From: Ruminococcus sp.
GTDB lineage: Bacteria > Bacillota > Clostridia > Oscillospirales > Ruminococcaceae
Assembly (NCBI GenBank): GCA_014799785.1
Contig: JAAVHI010000023.1
Coordinates: 1 to 64,000 of the forward strand
Direction of reading: 5' to 3'
Length of the DNA: 64,000 nt
Below are positions 16,875 through 27,149 of the stretch, one piece after another. The notes below the pieces were generated by a model. It did no database searches. It was not told where the DNA came from and worked only from the letters and a program-made list of their open reading frames with translations. Position 1 is the stretch's first letter, and each line of letters begins with the position of its first letter. Made by a program: the position numbers and the translations under genes.

Positions 16875-19493
16875 TTATTTCACAAATTCCGAAACTATAT
16901 CCTTGACTGCGGCAACAGCTTCCTTTATCTTGGAAGCGTCGCCGACGCCCGCCATTGCACTGTCGGGACGTCCTCCGCCCTTACCGCCTGTAAGCGCGGA
17001 TACTTTCTTTACGATATTTCCCGCGTGAGCGCCAGCCGCGGCAGCGTCCTTGCCGCATACGCAGACGATAGAGCCGTCTCCCGCGATAACCGCAACAGCG
17101 TCGGAAGCTTTATCCTTAATGCTGTCGCCCATTGTTCTGAGGATATCAGCCTTTGCGCCCGCGATCTCGGCAGCGATAACGCGTACCGAACCAACAGTGA
17201 CCGCATTCTCGAACAGCGAATCAAGCTGTGTGGAAGCAAGCTTTCCTTTCAGCTCGGAGACTTCTTTTTCCAGAGCCTTAAGCTCTCCCGCGGCGGCTGT
17301 GCAGCGTGCGGTAAGTTCGGAAGCGTTGGGCGCTTTGATAGCGTGAGCAGCTTCGGTAAGAGTATTTTTATAGTCGTCGATAAGAGCCAAAACTCCTGTA
17401 CCTGTAACCGCTTCGATACGTCTTACGCCTGCGGCAACGGAGTTCTCGGAAACTATTTTGAACAGTCCAAGCTTGGAAGTATTGTCAACGTGTGTACCTC
17501 CGCAGAACTCGATTGAGGTGTCCTGAACGTTTACAACGCGTACAATATCGCCGTACTTTTCGCCGAACAGAGCCATTGCTCCCAGCTTTCTCGCTTCGTC
17601 GATAGGCATTTCCGTCATTGTAACGGGAATTGCGTCAAGAATGTTTTTATTGATGATTCCCTCGATCTCTTTAAGCTCGTCGGGTGTAACTGCCTCAAAG
17701 TGTGAGAAGTCGAAGCGCACTCTTTCGCCGTCCACAAGCTGACCCGCCTGATGAACGTGGTCGCCCAGAACCTTACGCAGAGCCGCCTGCAAAAGGTGTG
17801 CGGCTGTATGGTTGCGCATGATTGAAGAACGTCTCTTCTTGTCAACGGTGGCGGTAACGGTATCGCCTACAGAAACAGCTCCCTGTGCAACGCCCATATG
17901 GAGGAAATGTCCGCTGTGTATCTTCTTTGTGTCGGACACCTCAAACGCAGTCATTGCACCGCTGATAACGCCTGTGTCCCCTACCTGTCCGCCGCTTTCG
18001 GCGTAGAAAGGAGTTTTATCAAGGACAATAACGGCTTCGTCGCCGTCGTTTGCCGTCTCGACGCTCTGACCGTCCACAAATATAGCCAGTACCTTTGCTG
18101 TCTCCTCCATAGAGGTATAACCCGTAAATTCGGTTGCGGCAGCTTCAACAGCCAGTGTGCCGTCCTCCCAGGACGAACCCGACTTGGCGTTGTGGTCGTC
18201 GCGGGCTTTTTTCTTCTGCTCGTTAAGGCACTCGGTATACTTTGCTTCGTCCACGGTAAGACCCTTTTCCTCGGCAATCTCCATGGTCAAGTCGATGGGG
18301 AAACCGTAGGTATCGCTGAGCAGGAAAGCGTCCGCACCGTCCAGAACGGTCTTGCCCGACGCGATAACTGCGTCAATTTTTTCGGTAAGGATCTCCATGC
18401 CCTTGTCAATGGTCTTGGCAAAGGTTTCCTCCTCGCTTTTGATAAGCTTTTTAATGTATGCCTTACGCTCCTCCAGTTCGGGGTATGCGCAGACATTTTC
18501 AGCAATTACAGTGTCAACGACCTCATAGAGAAAAGGTCTTGTTATGCCCAAAAGTCTTCCATGACGTGCAGCACGTCTGAGAAGTCTCCTGAGAACGTAT
18601 CCCCTGCCGTTGTTGGAGGGTGTAACGCCGTCTCCCACCATAAAGGTTGTGGAACGGATATGGTCGGTAATAACGCGGAGCGAAACGTCCTTTTTCTCAT
18701 CTTTTTTATAGTCCACACCTGCAATCTTGCTGATGTGCTTCATGATATTCTGGACGGTATCAACCTCGAAAAGGTTATCCACGCCCTGCATAGCGCAGGC
18801 AAGTCTTTCCAGACCCATGCCCGTATCAATGTTCTTGTGAGCCATTTCGGTGTAATTGCCGTTTCCGTCGCTGTCGAACTGAGAGAATACCAGATTCCAT
18901 ATCTCGATTATTCTGTCGCAGTCGCTTGCCTGCTCAAAGCTTTCAAAGGGACCATAGCTTTCGCCGCGGTCAAAGTGTATTTCCGAGCAAGGACCGCAGG
19001 GACCGCTGCCGTGTTCCCAAAAATTATCGGCTTTACCGAGACGCTTGATACGCTCTTTAGGGATACCGATATCGTTCATCCAAATCTGTTCCGCCTCGTC
19101 GTCGCTCTCAAAGACAGTGATCCAAAGCCTGTCCGCAGGAATAGCCAGTGTGTCTGTTAAAAATTCCCACGCCCATGCAATAGCTTCCTTTTTGAAGTAT
19201 TCGCCGAAAGAGAAGTTGCCCAGCATTTCAAAATATGTGCCGTGGCGGGCGGTCTTACCCACTCTTTCGATATCCGGGGTGCGGATACACTTCTGACAGG
19301 TTGTTACCCTAACATTGGGAGGAGTTTCCTGTCCCAGAAAGAATTTTTTCAGCGGAGCCATTCCGCTGTTGATAAGCAGGAGGCTGTTATCCCCGTGAGG
19401 GATAAGCGAAGCGCTTGCCATTCTTGTATGATTTTTGCTTTCAAAAAAAGAAAGATATTTTTCTCTCAGGTCGTTCAAGCCTGTCCATTCCAT
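16875..19493 (-). CDS. alaS: Alanyl-tRNA synthetase
   Basis: An 872-residue class II synthetase of normal length. The catalytic core has FFESKNHTRMASASLIP and GTYFEMLGNFSFGEYFK. The editing domain carries the zinc motifs HTAAHLL and CGGTHVDNT. The C-terminal C-Ala domain ends in a glycine-rich segment with GGGRPDSAMAGVG. A promoter lies at 19533-19561. The leader is only about 30 bases, too short for a T-box. It is probably the first gene of the alaS-hinT-comEC-holA-rnmV-MBOAT-DHHW transcript. Confidence 0.96.
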   Translation of the reverse strand: MEWTGLNDLREKYLSFFESKNHTRMASASLIPHGDNSLLLINSGMAPLKKFFLGQETPPNVRVTTCQKCIRTPDIERVGKTARHGTYFEMLGNFSFGEYFKKEAIAWAWEFLTDTLAIPADRLWITVFESDDEAEQIWMNDIGIPKERIKRLGKADNFWEHGSGPCGPCSEIHFDRGESYGPFESFEQASDCDRIIEIWNLVFSQFDSDGNGNYTEMAHKNIDTGMGLERLACAMQGVDNLFEVDTVQNIMKHISKIAGVDYKKDEKKDVSLRVITDHIRSTTFMVGDGVTPSNNGRGYVLRRLLRRAARHGRLLGITRPFLYEVVDTVIAENVCAYPELEERKAYIKKLIKSEEETFAKTIDKGMEILTEKIDAVIASGKTVLDGADAFLLSDTYGFPIDLTMEIAEEKGLTVDEAKYTECLNEQKKKARDDHNAKSGSSWEDGTLAVEAAATEFTGYTSMEETAKVLAIFVDGQSVETANDGDEAVIVLDKTPFYAESGGQVGDTGVISGAMTAFEVSDTKKIHSGHFLHMGVAQGAVSVGDTVTATVDKKRRSSIMRNHTAAHLLQAALRKVLGDHVHQAGQLVDGERVRFDFSHFEAVTPDELKEIEGIINKNILDAIPVTMTEMPIDEARKLGAMALFGEKYGDIVRVVNVQDTSIEFCGGTHVDNTSKLGLFKIVSENSVAAGVRRIEAVTGTGVLALIDDYKNTLTEAAHAIKAPNASELTARCTAAAGELKALEKEVSELKGKLASTQLDSLFENAVTVGSVRVIAAEIAGAKADILRTMGDSIKDKASDAVAVIAGDGSIVCVCGKDAAAAGAHAGNIVKKVSALTGGKGGGRPDSAMAGVGDASKIKEAVAAVKDIVSEFVK

Positions 19494-19532
19494 ATATAAG
19501 CTTCCTTTCGGTACACATAATTTAACTTTACT

Positions 19533-19561
19533 ATTTTACCATGTCGGGAATATTTTGTCAA
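19533..19561 (-). promoter_or_regulatory. SigA-type promoter of alaS
   Basis: On the minus strand TTGACA (19556-19561), a 17-bp spacer and TAAAAT (19533-19538) are followed by the alaS start about 40 bases on. Confidence 0.85.
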
Positions 19562-19678
19562 GTACCGAAATATCATATACATATGAATATTTTTTGCACG
19601 AAAGATTACCGCAGAACCGCTGTAAAAACGCTTTTGCCCGACGGGAAAAATTTTTCTGAAAAAATTTTTCAAAAAGTA

Positions 19679-19707
19679 TTGACAAAGCATTGTCAAAGTG
19701 ATATAAT
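19679..19707 (+). promoter_or_regulatory. Consensus sigA promoter of the initiator tRNA gene
   Basis: TTGACA (19679-19684), a 17-bp spacer and TATAAT (19702-19707), a perfect consensus. It lies 40 bp before the tRNA. The element inserts downstream of it, so the promoter stays chromosomal. Confidence 0.9.
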
Positions 19708-19746
19708 AATAAAGCATTCTCGTTGTGAGTGTGCTTTAACATCTAT

Positions 19747-19823
<77 letters not shown>

Positions 19824-19830
19824 AATGTGA

Positions 19831-19871
19831 AAACCGCCGAATGTCGCTGAAATGGCTTCATTAGGCGGTTT
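19831..19871 (+). terminator. Hairpin just inside attL
   Basis: AAACCGCC (19831-19838) and GGCGGTTT (19864-19871) could end tRNA transcription after integration. The following tail (ACTTTAT) is only moderately T-rich. Confidence 0.55.
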
Positions 19872-19892
19872 ACTTTATATTCGAGTGCAGAC

Positions 19893-19914
19893 GGAACTGC
19901 AAATTTGCAGTTCC
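19893..19914. repeat. 22-bp perfect palindrome near attL
   Basis: GGAACTGCAAA and its exact reverse complement TTTGCAGTTCC abut at 19893-19914. It lies between attL and the arm sites, so it may bind an excision factor or a regulator. Confidence 0.6.
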
Positions 19915-19927
19915 AAAAGCGAAAAAA

Positions 19928-19969
19928 TCACATGAATTTCCAATGAAATCACACGAAAAGTCACACGGA
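19928..19969 (+). repeat. Left arm-type integrase sites (TCACAYGRA x3)
   Basis: TCACATGAA (19928), TCACACGAA (19949) and TCACACGGA (19961) share an orientation. The last two start 12 bp apart. The same 12-bp spaced pair occurs at the right end (38650, 38662). The rest of 19970-20504 is AT-rich, and I see no convincing gene in it. Confidence 0.7.
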
Positions 19970-20504
19970 AACAAATTGTTATAGAGTGCGAATGTATACT
20001 AAACTACAAATACTTTTATAAAATAAATAAAAATTAATTTGATAAAAAGAGTCAATTATACTGTTATCGCTGATTATCAAACGTTAAATGTATACCGATA
20101 CATAATCCACACCAAAGCTGTAAAATAATTCCTTCTTTCGGAGTAATCGCACTATAAATTTCTCTCGTCGCCAAAATTATACAGATGCTCCTTATTGAAT
20201 TTCGCATACTGCTAGGAGAACGTCCTAATGGTGGAAAAAGTTTCCTGTATAATTGCTTATAGAAAACCATATATAATAGATGACAAAAATTTACAGAAGA
20301 GTTGTTGAATTTATCCTTGTATAGGAAAAAATTTTTAGAACCTGTCTTCACTAAATAAAATGTAACTATGTACCGCTTTCATACTTCTTTTTATCCATCA
20401 TATATACTTTTTTCATATGTTGCCGACTATACTTTTTATCAGTGTGCGCTGTATTTTACCCTAATGTTCCATTCGAGTAGATAATTCTATATTGTAAAAT
20501 TATG

Positions 20505-23231
20505 TTAATCAATAGGATAATTCATTATTATTTCAAAATCTGCAAGCATTTCCTTATATGTAGCATCATATTTTATAAATGTACTGTCAATGCCATGCTT
20601 TCTGATCTTATCAACCCATTCAAGCACATTCTCCCTTTTGCAGCCTGCGTTTAAAAGACCGTAGTAAACATACGCTATTTCATTTTCAACACATGTAGAA
20701 AACACCATGGGATCATCGGAATTAATAGTAGTCATAACACAATTCTCAAAATCACCGTTTAGACCCAAACCTTTATCATTCAGATTTAAAATAGGGTGTG
20801 TGTATATGCCGTCTATATCGCTGATAGCGGTATTGGAACTTGGATTGGTTTCTACATAAATCCCCAATTTTTCAACCTTTTCACGAAGAGATTGCTGAAG
20901 TGCCTTGTAAAGTAAAATTTCCTCGTCGCTTATTCTTACAAAAATAGGTTTATTATATTGTTCATAATAGCACGGACAATAATGTGTGCAAAGTAATTTA
21001 TCTTTATTCCATCTGCAGCTATTAAAATCATACTCTTTAATTTCGGATAGATTAAGTCTGCACAAACCGTCCTTCTGTAACTCTTTAATTTTATAATTAT
21101 CCAGCATATTAAATTTTTCGTTATAAACCTGCCAAAGCGTATATACGTTTATTCCCTCAATATTAGGATAAATTCTCTGCGCAATATCCATAATCATATA
21201 TTCAAGATTATGCGGCGTTTTAAATTTAGAAGATCTTGAACTCTTGCTCCACATCCACAAAAGATTTTCCAAGTGTTCCATAATAGGCAGTACAACCACT
21301 CTGTTCTGTGACATAAGTTTATTAATGTCTACTCCCAGCGCAATGGCGTGTCCAAGCCTGTCTCCCGAACAATAATTGAAATATGTTAAAACCTCATCGA
21401 TATGACGCAGTCCAGAAGCTATATGCCTAAAATCCTCTCCGACATGGTATGTAAAACCAATATTGTTCACCCTTTCACGTGTTAAAACAGATGCCGGAAG
21501 CACATAGTTGCTTGACCTAAATGCCTTAAAAATAGGCGCAAAAACCCATGGCTCTGCGGAATTTTCAAGGGAAGCAGCGTCGATCCCAACGATGTATTTT
21601 GCAAGCAGCGGATATTCTTTCATAATTATTTTAAAAGCCTCAGCAAATTTTAAATTTAAAATTCGCATCGTTCTGTAATCACGGCAATCCAACTCTGCAT
21701 AATTTTCGCTTAAAGCACAGCTGTATCCGCTGAAATTATCACAGTCATTTTGTTTTATAAAATGATAAGTAATACCCAGTTTCGGAAAACGCAATTTTTC
21801 GGGATTTTTCGAATATGACACCGTTTTATTTATGTAATTGTAATATGCCTTTATTATCTTCTTTATATGCAGCATATTTTTACGCTTTATTTCGTCGATA
21901 TCAAAAGTATTGATATTATTGGACGAAAGTATTCTCGGAGAGATCTTAACTTCAAGTATTTCCAGATTTCCGGTTCGGCACTGTTCTTCAAATATACAAT
22001 AAAACGTTTCCTCAATTACATCGTCATGTTTGCGGCTCTTATCATATAAAAAATTGGCAGCGTTATTATAGATCCTCTGAAAATAATCCAATCCTCCAAT
22101 CTTGTTACGCTGGATTTTATCTTTAAAAAAATTACTTTTATATCTTATATACATAAGAAATTCGTTGCACAATTCAGCATCATAATTTTCTTTAAGATAG
22201 CTCAGCATATTAAAATACCAGATTATTTCAGAAGAAGTACCGAGTTCCGAATACTTATAATAAACTGTGTCAAAGAGAATATCGCTTAAGCTGTCGCAGC
22301 GACCACCGTAAAGCTTGTTGATCTTACTTTTAAATTCAAATATCAGATTTTGTTCAAATTGTATCTTCACCTCTTCATTGACAATAAATTTCAAAAAAAA
22401 TTTACTGTGTAAGTCCTGAGCCTCACAGCCTAAATCTAAATTTTCTATAAAATCAAGAAAATTTTCTTTAGGTCTGTTTTGTATAAAAATAGCGGAATAC
22501 AGTCTGAATAAAGTACAAAACCAAAGCTCCTTTGTTTTTTGCGGATCGTTAAAAAGACCGACGCAGCTTTTCCACACATAGCTGTATGAAAATCCCACAT
22601 TCATATGAAGATGAGTTTCTGCTACGCCTTTTTTAAAGATTCTGCTCAGCGGTACATCCGCAAGCATTACAAGATTAGGGACATTAACGAGCATCTCAAT
22701 ATCTTTAACATTGAAATTGACATATGTTGCGGCAATGAACAAATCTGGAGGAATTGTGCGGGTTATATTGTTCCACAATTCAATCTTATGCATTCCTTCA
22801 TAGTTGTTCAATAATTTTTCTTCCCTGTCAGCCCATGAACGAACAGACGGAACGCCGTCCCGAAAAGTTATGAAAGTACGTGCAACATTAAAAATATGCT
22901 GTAAATAAAATTTCCCGATGTCATTATTCTTTTCATCATAGTAGCTAATTAGATTATATCCAGGATAAAACGCATCCATAAGCATTTGAACATCGTCAAG
23001 ATGATTCCATCGAGGATCAACGCTAAAATATTCCAGGATTTTTTGTTTGGTTCTGTTCAAAGCTTCCTTTGCGTTCTTATGGGTCGGTTCTCCGCAGTTT
23101 CTTTCGCCGCATACTAACTGCTTATAAGCATGAGAAAAATCCCGCAGCAAATCCTCTTTATTAAAATTCAAATTAATAAAAGGCAAAAGTAGTGCTTCGG
23201 ATAAAAGCTGATTGTACTCACTGTTATTCAT
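20505..23231 (-). CDS. rdrB: RdrB-like adenosine deaminase of a RADAR defence system
   Basis: A 908-residue protein with a divergent, insertion-rich adenosine deaminase fold. Zinc and catalytic motifs are visible in order: HLH at residues 207-209 (AETHLHMN), YHVGEDF near 596 (the HxGE motif), DRLGHAIALG near 620, a TNPSSNTAISDI strand, and INSDDPMVFS near 835 with the zinc and catalytic Asp pair. RADAR RdrB proteins are of similar length and deaminate adenosine or ATP in a large assembly with RdrA. The gene overlaps rdrA by eight bases and is AT-rich compared with the chromosome. No RdrC/RdrD-like small membrane gene follows. The assignment rests on motifs, size and gene pairing. Confidence 0.85.
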   Translation of the reverse strand: MNNSEYNQLLSEALLLPFINLNFNKEDLLRDFSHAYKQLVCGERNCGEPTHKNAKEALNRTKQKILEYFSVDPRWNHLDDVQMLMDAFYPGYNLISYYDEKNNDIGKFYLQHIFNVARTFITFRDGVPSVRSWADREEKLLNNYEGMHKIELWNNITRTIPPDLFIAATYVNFNVKDIEMLVNVPNLVMLADVPLSRIFKKGVAETHLHMNVGFSYSYVWKSCVGLFNDPQKTKELWFCTLFRLYSAIFIQNRPKENFLDFIENLDLGCEAQDLHSKFFLKFIVNEEVKIQFEQNLIFEFKSKINKLYGGRCDSLSDILFDTVYYKYSELGTSSEIIWYFNMLSYLKENYDAELCNEFLMYIRYKSNFFKDKIQRNKIGGLDYFQRIYNNAANFLYDKSRKHDDVIEETFYCIFEEQCRTGNLEILEVKISPRILSSNNINTFDIDEIKRKNMLHIKKIIKAYYNYINKTVSYSKNPEKLRFPKLGITYHFIKQNDCDNFSGYSCALSENYAELDCRDYRTMRILNLKFAEAFKIIMKEYPLLAKYIVGIDAASLENSAEPWVFAPIFKAFRSSNYVLPASVLTRERVNNIGFTYHVGEDFRHIASGLRHIDEVLTYFNYCSGDRLGHAIALGVDINKLMSQNRVVVLPIMEHLENLLWMWSKSSRSSKFKTPHNLEYMIMDIAQRIYPNIEGINVYTLWQVYNEKFNMLDNYKIKELQKDGLCRLNLSEIKEYDFNSCRWNKDKLLCTHYCPCYYEQYNKPIFVRISDEEILLYKALQQSLREKVEKLGIYVETNPSSNTAISDIDGIYTHPILNLNDKGLGLNGDFENCVMTTINSDDPMVFSTCVENEIAYVYYGLLNAGCKRENVLEWVDKIRKHGIDSTFIKYDATYKEMLADFEIIMNYPID

Positions 23232-26040
23232 CCCACTCTAATCCTCTCAATCTTCTCCATTCATTGTCATATAAATTTTTAAAATACTGTTCGACATGTT
23301 TTCTTTCCTGAAGTATTAAGTATTTTTCATGCATTTCATCAACGCTGTCTATATGACTTGATACAACTTTATTCAAAGGATATTCATTTATCAAGTAATT
23401 TATATAGTTGTTGGCAGCTTTCGAAATATTATTGCATAGCGAAGAATATTCAGTGTAATACTTATCTTCTTCATTAAAAATTACATTTTCTTTAAAAAAA
23501 TTTTTAAACCGCCTAAGCCAAGAAAATTGAGCCATATCGGCTTCATCGTCATCATCGCTTACAATTATATTTTCAAAACTGGTCAGCGTCTGAATTAAAT
23601 TAAGACGATTAATTTTAAAATTGTTTTTCTCTAAGAGATCCCATAGTTTTTGACATGCAATTTTTAATTCAAAAGGCACATGCATATAATAACTATCAAG
23701 TTCTTCATATAGCGAATTTAGCTCATTTTTTTTATTTTCTGGTGGATTTTGGCTTACTCCCACGATTAAATTCAGTGCCTCAAGATTTTCATTAAGCTGC
23801 AAAATAAATTTATTTACATTAATAAATACTGACTTAGGTACTGGTTTCCCTTCCATTTCATCAGATATTTCCGGATTTAAATTATATAATTTTTTATAAA
23901 GTTTTTTATAGAAATCAAGATACAATTTATTATATTTGTCATCGACAAAAAGCTGTTCCACAAGTACAAATAAATGTTTGCCGTATTTACGAATCTGCAT
24001 TATATTTGAAAAGCGGAAAAACATTACCTCGTACAACAATTCATACCATTTGCGATGTTCTATCTCGTCGCTGAAATATGTATCACCTTCCAATATATTT
24101 GCTAATTTTAGCCTTTGTGTCACATCAAGGAAAGCCTCCTGTGATTCCAACTTTGTTTTGTCAAAATTCTGCAGAATATTGAGAGAGTTAAACATGTAAT
24201 ACTGCTTAAACATATTATCAAGATCATCGCTTTGTTTGATAATTTGAATTTCGCATATTTTCAATAATTGACGGAATTCGGTATATCCATGGCTTACTAA
24301 CCGGTTAGGAATTACCAATACGATTAGCTGTTCAACAAAATTAAGCAGACAAATCATTTCCACAAAGTAATTTGGAGTGGTAACGTTCTCCCTTACAAAC
24401 CTCGGATCGCACATTACGTCAAGAACCTTTGAATAATTAACATATAACTGCCAGTGCATTTTTCTTTTATATATCAGCTCATATGAATTTCTGCAAAATG
24501 GTTTAAGATTTCTATTGGAAGTTATAATTGAATTTATGAAATTCATACATACGTCATGCACTTGACTAATAAAATCTTCAGAAAAAGCTTCTCCGAGTTT
24601 GTATTTATTACCACCGTATTCGCAGTCTGTATAAAATTCTTCCAATACTGCTTTTAATTCTTTAAGTAAATCGATAAACGCGTAATAACCGCCCACAATA
24701 TCCCGCGGATATTTACCCAAAAAAGAAAGATAAAAATCACATCCCATTTTAGGAATTGAATCATTGTCTTTTTCAAGCAAAGTAAAATTTTTATCTTTAT
24801 TTTTTAAAGTATTTCCTTTATTATCCATATGCAGCTCATGCAGTTCAAAAATATCATTTTTGAAAATTGAAAGCATTTGCGCAAACTGATCGCCAATATT
24901 TACTGTTTTATCTTTGTCAACTTCAAACTTCAAAGAACATTTTTCCTCGTATCTATCGTATTTTTTTAAGTAGAAACGATTGCTTACCGGAAAAAGCTTT
25001 CTTAAAATTTCATTTGTGAGATTTTTGATTTTGTCATACTCCCTGCCGTAACGCAGTTCGTGAAATTTTATTTTTCTCGATTGCTCTTGTTTATCTTTTT
25101 CCTTGTAATTGTATTTGTATTCCACATTCATAAGATCCATAAGCGGAAAATCTTTTCCAGTTATTTGTTGAAACATAAAATTTTTTACGGTATAATTCAG
25201 TATTTTCTGAGATGCTGAAATTATTACGACAACACTCGGATGTGAAAAGAATTTCGGGAGCCCGAAAATCAGTTCGTTTATAATCTGCGGTTTAAGATCC
25301 GCATCGTCAATCAAAAAGAAGATAAGCGGTTCCTGATCAGTTTGACTTTTGTTTTTATCTTTAAAAAGAACTTTATATGATTCCGATAACATATTCCAAT
25401 ATAAAGTAAATTTCTCAATTAAATCAAAGCTTTTGGTGTTGACGTTTGAAAACAATTCCAAATCCGCGCTGTAATCCGAATCACCTCTTCTGGAATTATA
25501 GTTTTTTGCATAATAAGCTTTTTTCAGGCTTTCAAAAGATTTACGCAAACCATTTTGTTCATTAAAGGCGCATCTTTCAAAAAAATTATATTTTTTACAC
25601 ATTGAGTTATACTCAGAGCCGTTACCGCGAACTCCGTAATCCTTAATACATCCTTCAATTTCATTAAGATTTTTTTCAATTGAAGCAAGTATCCAGCCGA
25701 TAAAATTATCGGAACTGTCAATTAATTCAGGCATAATTAACGGCATAATGATATTAATTTTATTTTTTTGCTCCATCTCACTTTTTAATTGATGATGCAG
25801 TGTAAACAGTATGCTTGTTTTTCCTGCGCCGCGTCCTCCGAAAATCGAAAGAATATTATCATACTTTAAATTTTCAAAACCGCTATTGTCTAAATTATGC
25901 AAGTTAGCTGCATTTTCTCTGATTGTTTCAATTTTGCTTTTCAACAAATCGTATCCAGGCAGACCATTTCTTAACTGGGTATCAGTAAGAGTTTTAACTC
26001 CGCTTTTATAAATAGGGTTCAAATATTTCTTTTCGTCCAT
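23224..26040 (-). CDS. rdrA: RdrA-like KAP-type P-loop ATPase of a RADAR defence system
   Basis: A protein of about 938 residues. Walker A GGRGAGKTS lies at about residues 68-76, and Walker B is LIFFLIDDAD near 240-247 with the acidic pair. The long helical C-terminal part has no recognisable motif. Size, AAA+/KAP-like core and position directly upstream of a deaminase match RdrA, which forms rings that bind RdrB. ATG 26040 (MDEKKYLNPIY) is used; an in-frame GTG at 26055 is also possible and neither has a strong ribosome-binding site. The promoter is at 26147-26175. Confidence 0.83.
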   Translation of the reverse strand: MDEKKYLNPIYKSGVKTLTDTQLRNGLPGYDLLKSKIETIRENAANLHNLDNSGFENLKYDNILSIFGGRGAGKTSILFTLHHQLKSEMEQKNKINIIMPLIMPELIDSSDNFIGWILASIEKNLNEIEGCIKDYGVRGNGSEYNSMCKKYNFFERCAFNEQNGLRKSFESLKKAYYAKNYNSRRGDSDYSADLELFSNVNTKSFDLIEKFTLYWNMLSESYKVLFKDKNKSQTDQEPLIFFLIDDADLKPQIINELIFGLPKFFSHPSVVVIISASQKILNYTVKNFMFQQITGKDFPLMDLMNVEYKYNYKEKDKQEQSRKIKFHELRYGREYDKIKNLTNEILRKLFPVSNRFYLKKYDRYEEKCSLKFEVDKDKTVNIGDQFAQMLSIFKNDIFELHELHMDNKGNTLKNKDKNFTLLEKDNDSIPKMGCDFYLSFLGKYPRDIVGGYYAFIDLLKELKAVLEEFYTDCEYGGNKYKLGEAFSEDFISQVHDVCMNFINSIITSNRNLKPFCRNSYELIYKRKMHWQLYVNYSKVLDVMCDPRFVRENVTTPNYFVEMICLLNFVEQLIVLVIPNRLVSHGYTEFRQLLKICEIQIIKQSDDLDNMFKQYYMFNSLNILQNFDKTKLESQEAFLDVTQRLKLANILEGDTYFSDEIEHRKWYELLYEVMFFRFSNIMQIRKYGKHLFVLVEQLFVDDKYNKLYLDFYKKLYKKLYNLNPEISDEMEGKPVPKSVFINVNKFILQLNENLEALNLIVGVSQNPPENKKNELNSLYEELDSYYMHVPFELKIACQKLWDLLEKNNFKINRLNLIQTLTSFENIIVSDDDDEADMAQFSWLRRFKNFFKENVIFNEEDKYYTEYSSLCNNISKAANNYINYLINEYPLNKVVSSHIDSVDEMHEKYLILQERKHVEQYFKNLYDNEWRRLRGLEWDE

Positions 26041-26111
26041 AAGTAAATTTACCACTTTCTCTAAATTATTATAATCTTTTTAATTATTGTTAAAAAATAT
26101 AAATGAGCTAT

Positions 26112-26175
26112 GATAATATACAATTATCACATCGTTGTTTATAATCATTATACAATATTTTCGTACAAATTGCAA
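26112..26175 (-). promoter_or_regulatory. rdrAB promoter with a palindromic operator candidate
   Basis: On the minus strand TTGCAA (26170-26175), a 17-bp spacer and TATAAT (26147-26152). Just downstream of the expected start lies GATAAT-N5-ATTATC (26112-26128), a candidate operator. The leader is about 100 bases. Confidence 0.7.
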
Positions 26176-26936
26176 CATTTTTTTAATTAAAACAGTAAAA
26201 AATCAGTAAAAATTGTGATAAACAAACAATATTATCAGTATTTTTTAGCATAAAATAACAAAGCCAAGTCATTAAGTCACTTATTATTTGGAATATTATG
26301 TTAACAAGATCTATTTAAGGTTTGCTGTTTATATTGAAATGTTTATATTTTTATAGCTTTATGCATGTATAATATATAAATCTGAACATAGAACTGCGAC
26401 AAAACCAATAATAGCCATGAATGAAATAATACTAATGAGAAAATTAAAAAAATCAAAGTCAATTTTCTCGACTAACAATTCTATTCGAAAGGGCGTTTAT
26501 ATGAATGTTTTCGAAATATCAAAAAAGTGGACTATGCACGTCTGTGACCGAGCGCATGCTTATGCTCAACTTTCAATTTTTTTGAGAACCAATTGGCAAC
26601 ATGACAAAAGTGTGATAGAGTCCCACTTTCCCGAGGTTTAACAGCAGTGAGGTACCTGATAAAAAACATTGATAATTCATATCGTTGATTTTCATCATAA
26701 TATCCAGCATTCTTCGTTATAACACTTTTCTACATTGCCAATTTTTAACTGCATTTTTAGTGTTGACATTTTTCCTTAATTATTGCATTTACACAGCTTA
26801 AAATTCAGAATCAAATTTATTTTAGTATTTAAAGTACATCAGTTTATTTCCCTAATAGTAGCTATTATGACATTATACCTGATTTCTTCCTTTTTTAGAA
26901 TTTCTTTCACCATGCTTAATTATATCATATTAAATA
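26176..26936. other. AT-rich gap between rdrA and the protease gene
   Basis: No supported gene is seen. A 74-codon open frame at 26417-26641 has an AT-rich, low-complexity N-terminus and no recognisable family. Part of it (26520-26641) is less AT-rich and may be the relic of a transposase or other gene. The segment may hold the 5' control region of rdrAB and decayed insertion material. Confidence 0.35.
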
Positions 26937-26963
26937 AAAAACCAGCCTTTCGACTGGTTTTTT
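26937..26963. terminator. Bidirectional terminator
   Basis: AAAAACCAG (26937-26945) and CTGGTTTTT (26954-26962) form a strong stem, with a T-run on the plus strand and an A-run that gives Ts on the minus strand. On the minus strand it would stop read-through from the protease gene towards rdrA. Confidence 0.8.
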
Positions 26964-27149
26964 GACAAACTGAGTCCCCATTTAGGGTCTGTCAGTAAAT
27001 AAATTGTAGCTAACAGGCTTTTCAGAATCCATTAAGAAGTAAAAGTCATACAAAGACTTATAGGATTTTCGCAAGCCACACATTTTACTGATGATTTTGA
27101 TTATTAATATCTCTATACATAAGTATCACTAAAAAGCGTTTTAAAATAA

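Noticed and set aside
17898..19160. A 420-codon open frame antisense to alaS
   Set aside because: It lies wholly inside the confirmed alaS gene on the opposite strand, with no family motif or ribosome-binding site. Long antisense frames are common in such genes.
19494..19746. T-box riboswitch before alaS
   Set aside because: The promoter leaves a leader of about 30 bases, and no T-box sequence is present.
20064..20351. A 95-codon minus-strand frame, considered as rdrC/rdrD or another small membrane partner
   Set aside because: It lacks a ribosome-binding site, clear transmembrane helices and coding-like composition, and is not coupled to rdrB.
26417..26641. A 74-codon plus-strand frame
   Set aside because: The N-terminus is low-complexity, and no family or conserved context was found.
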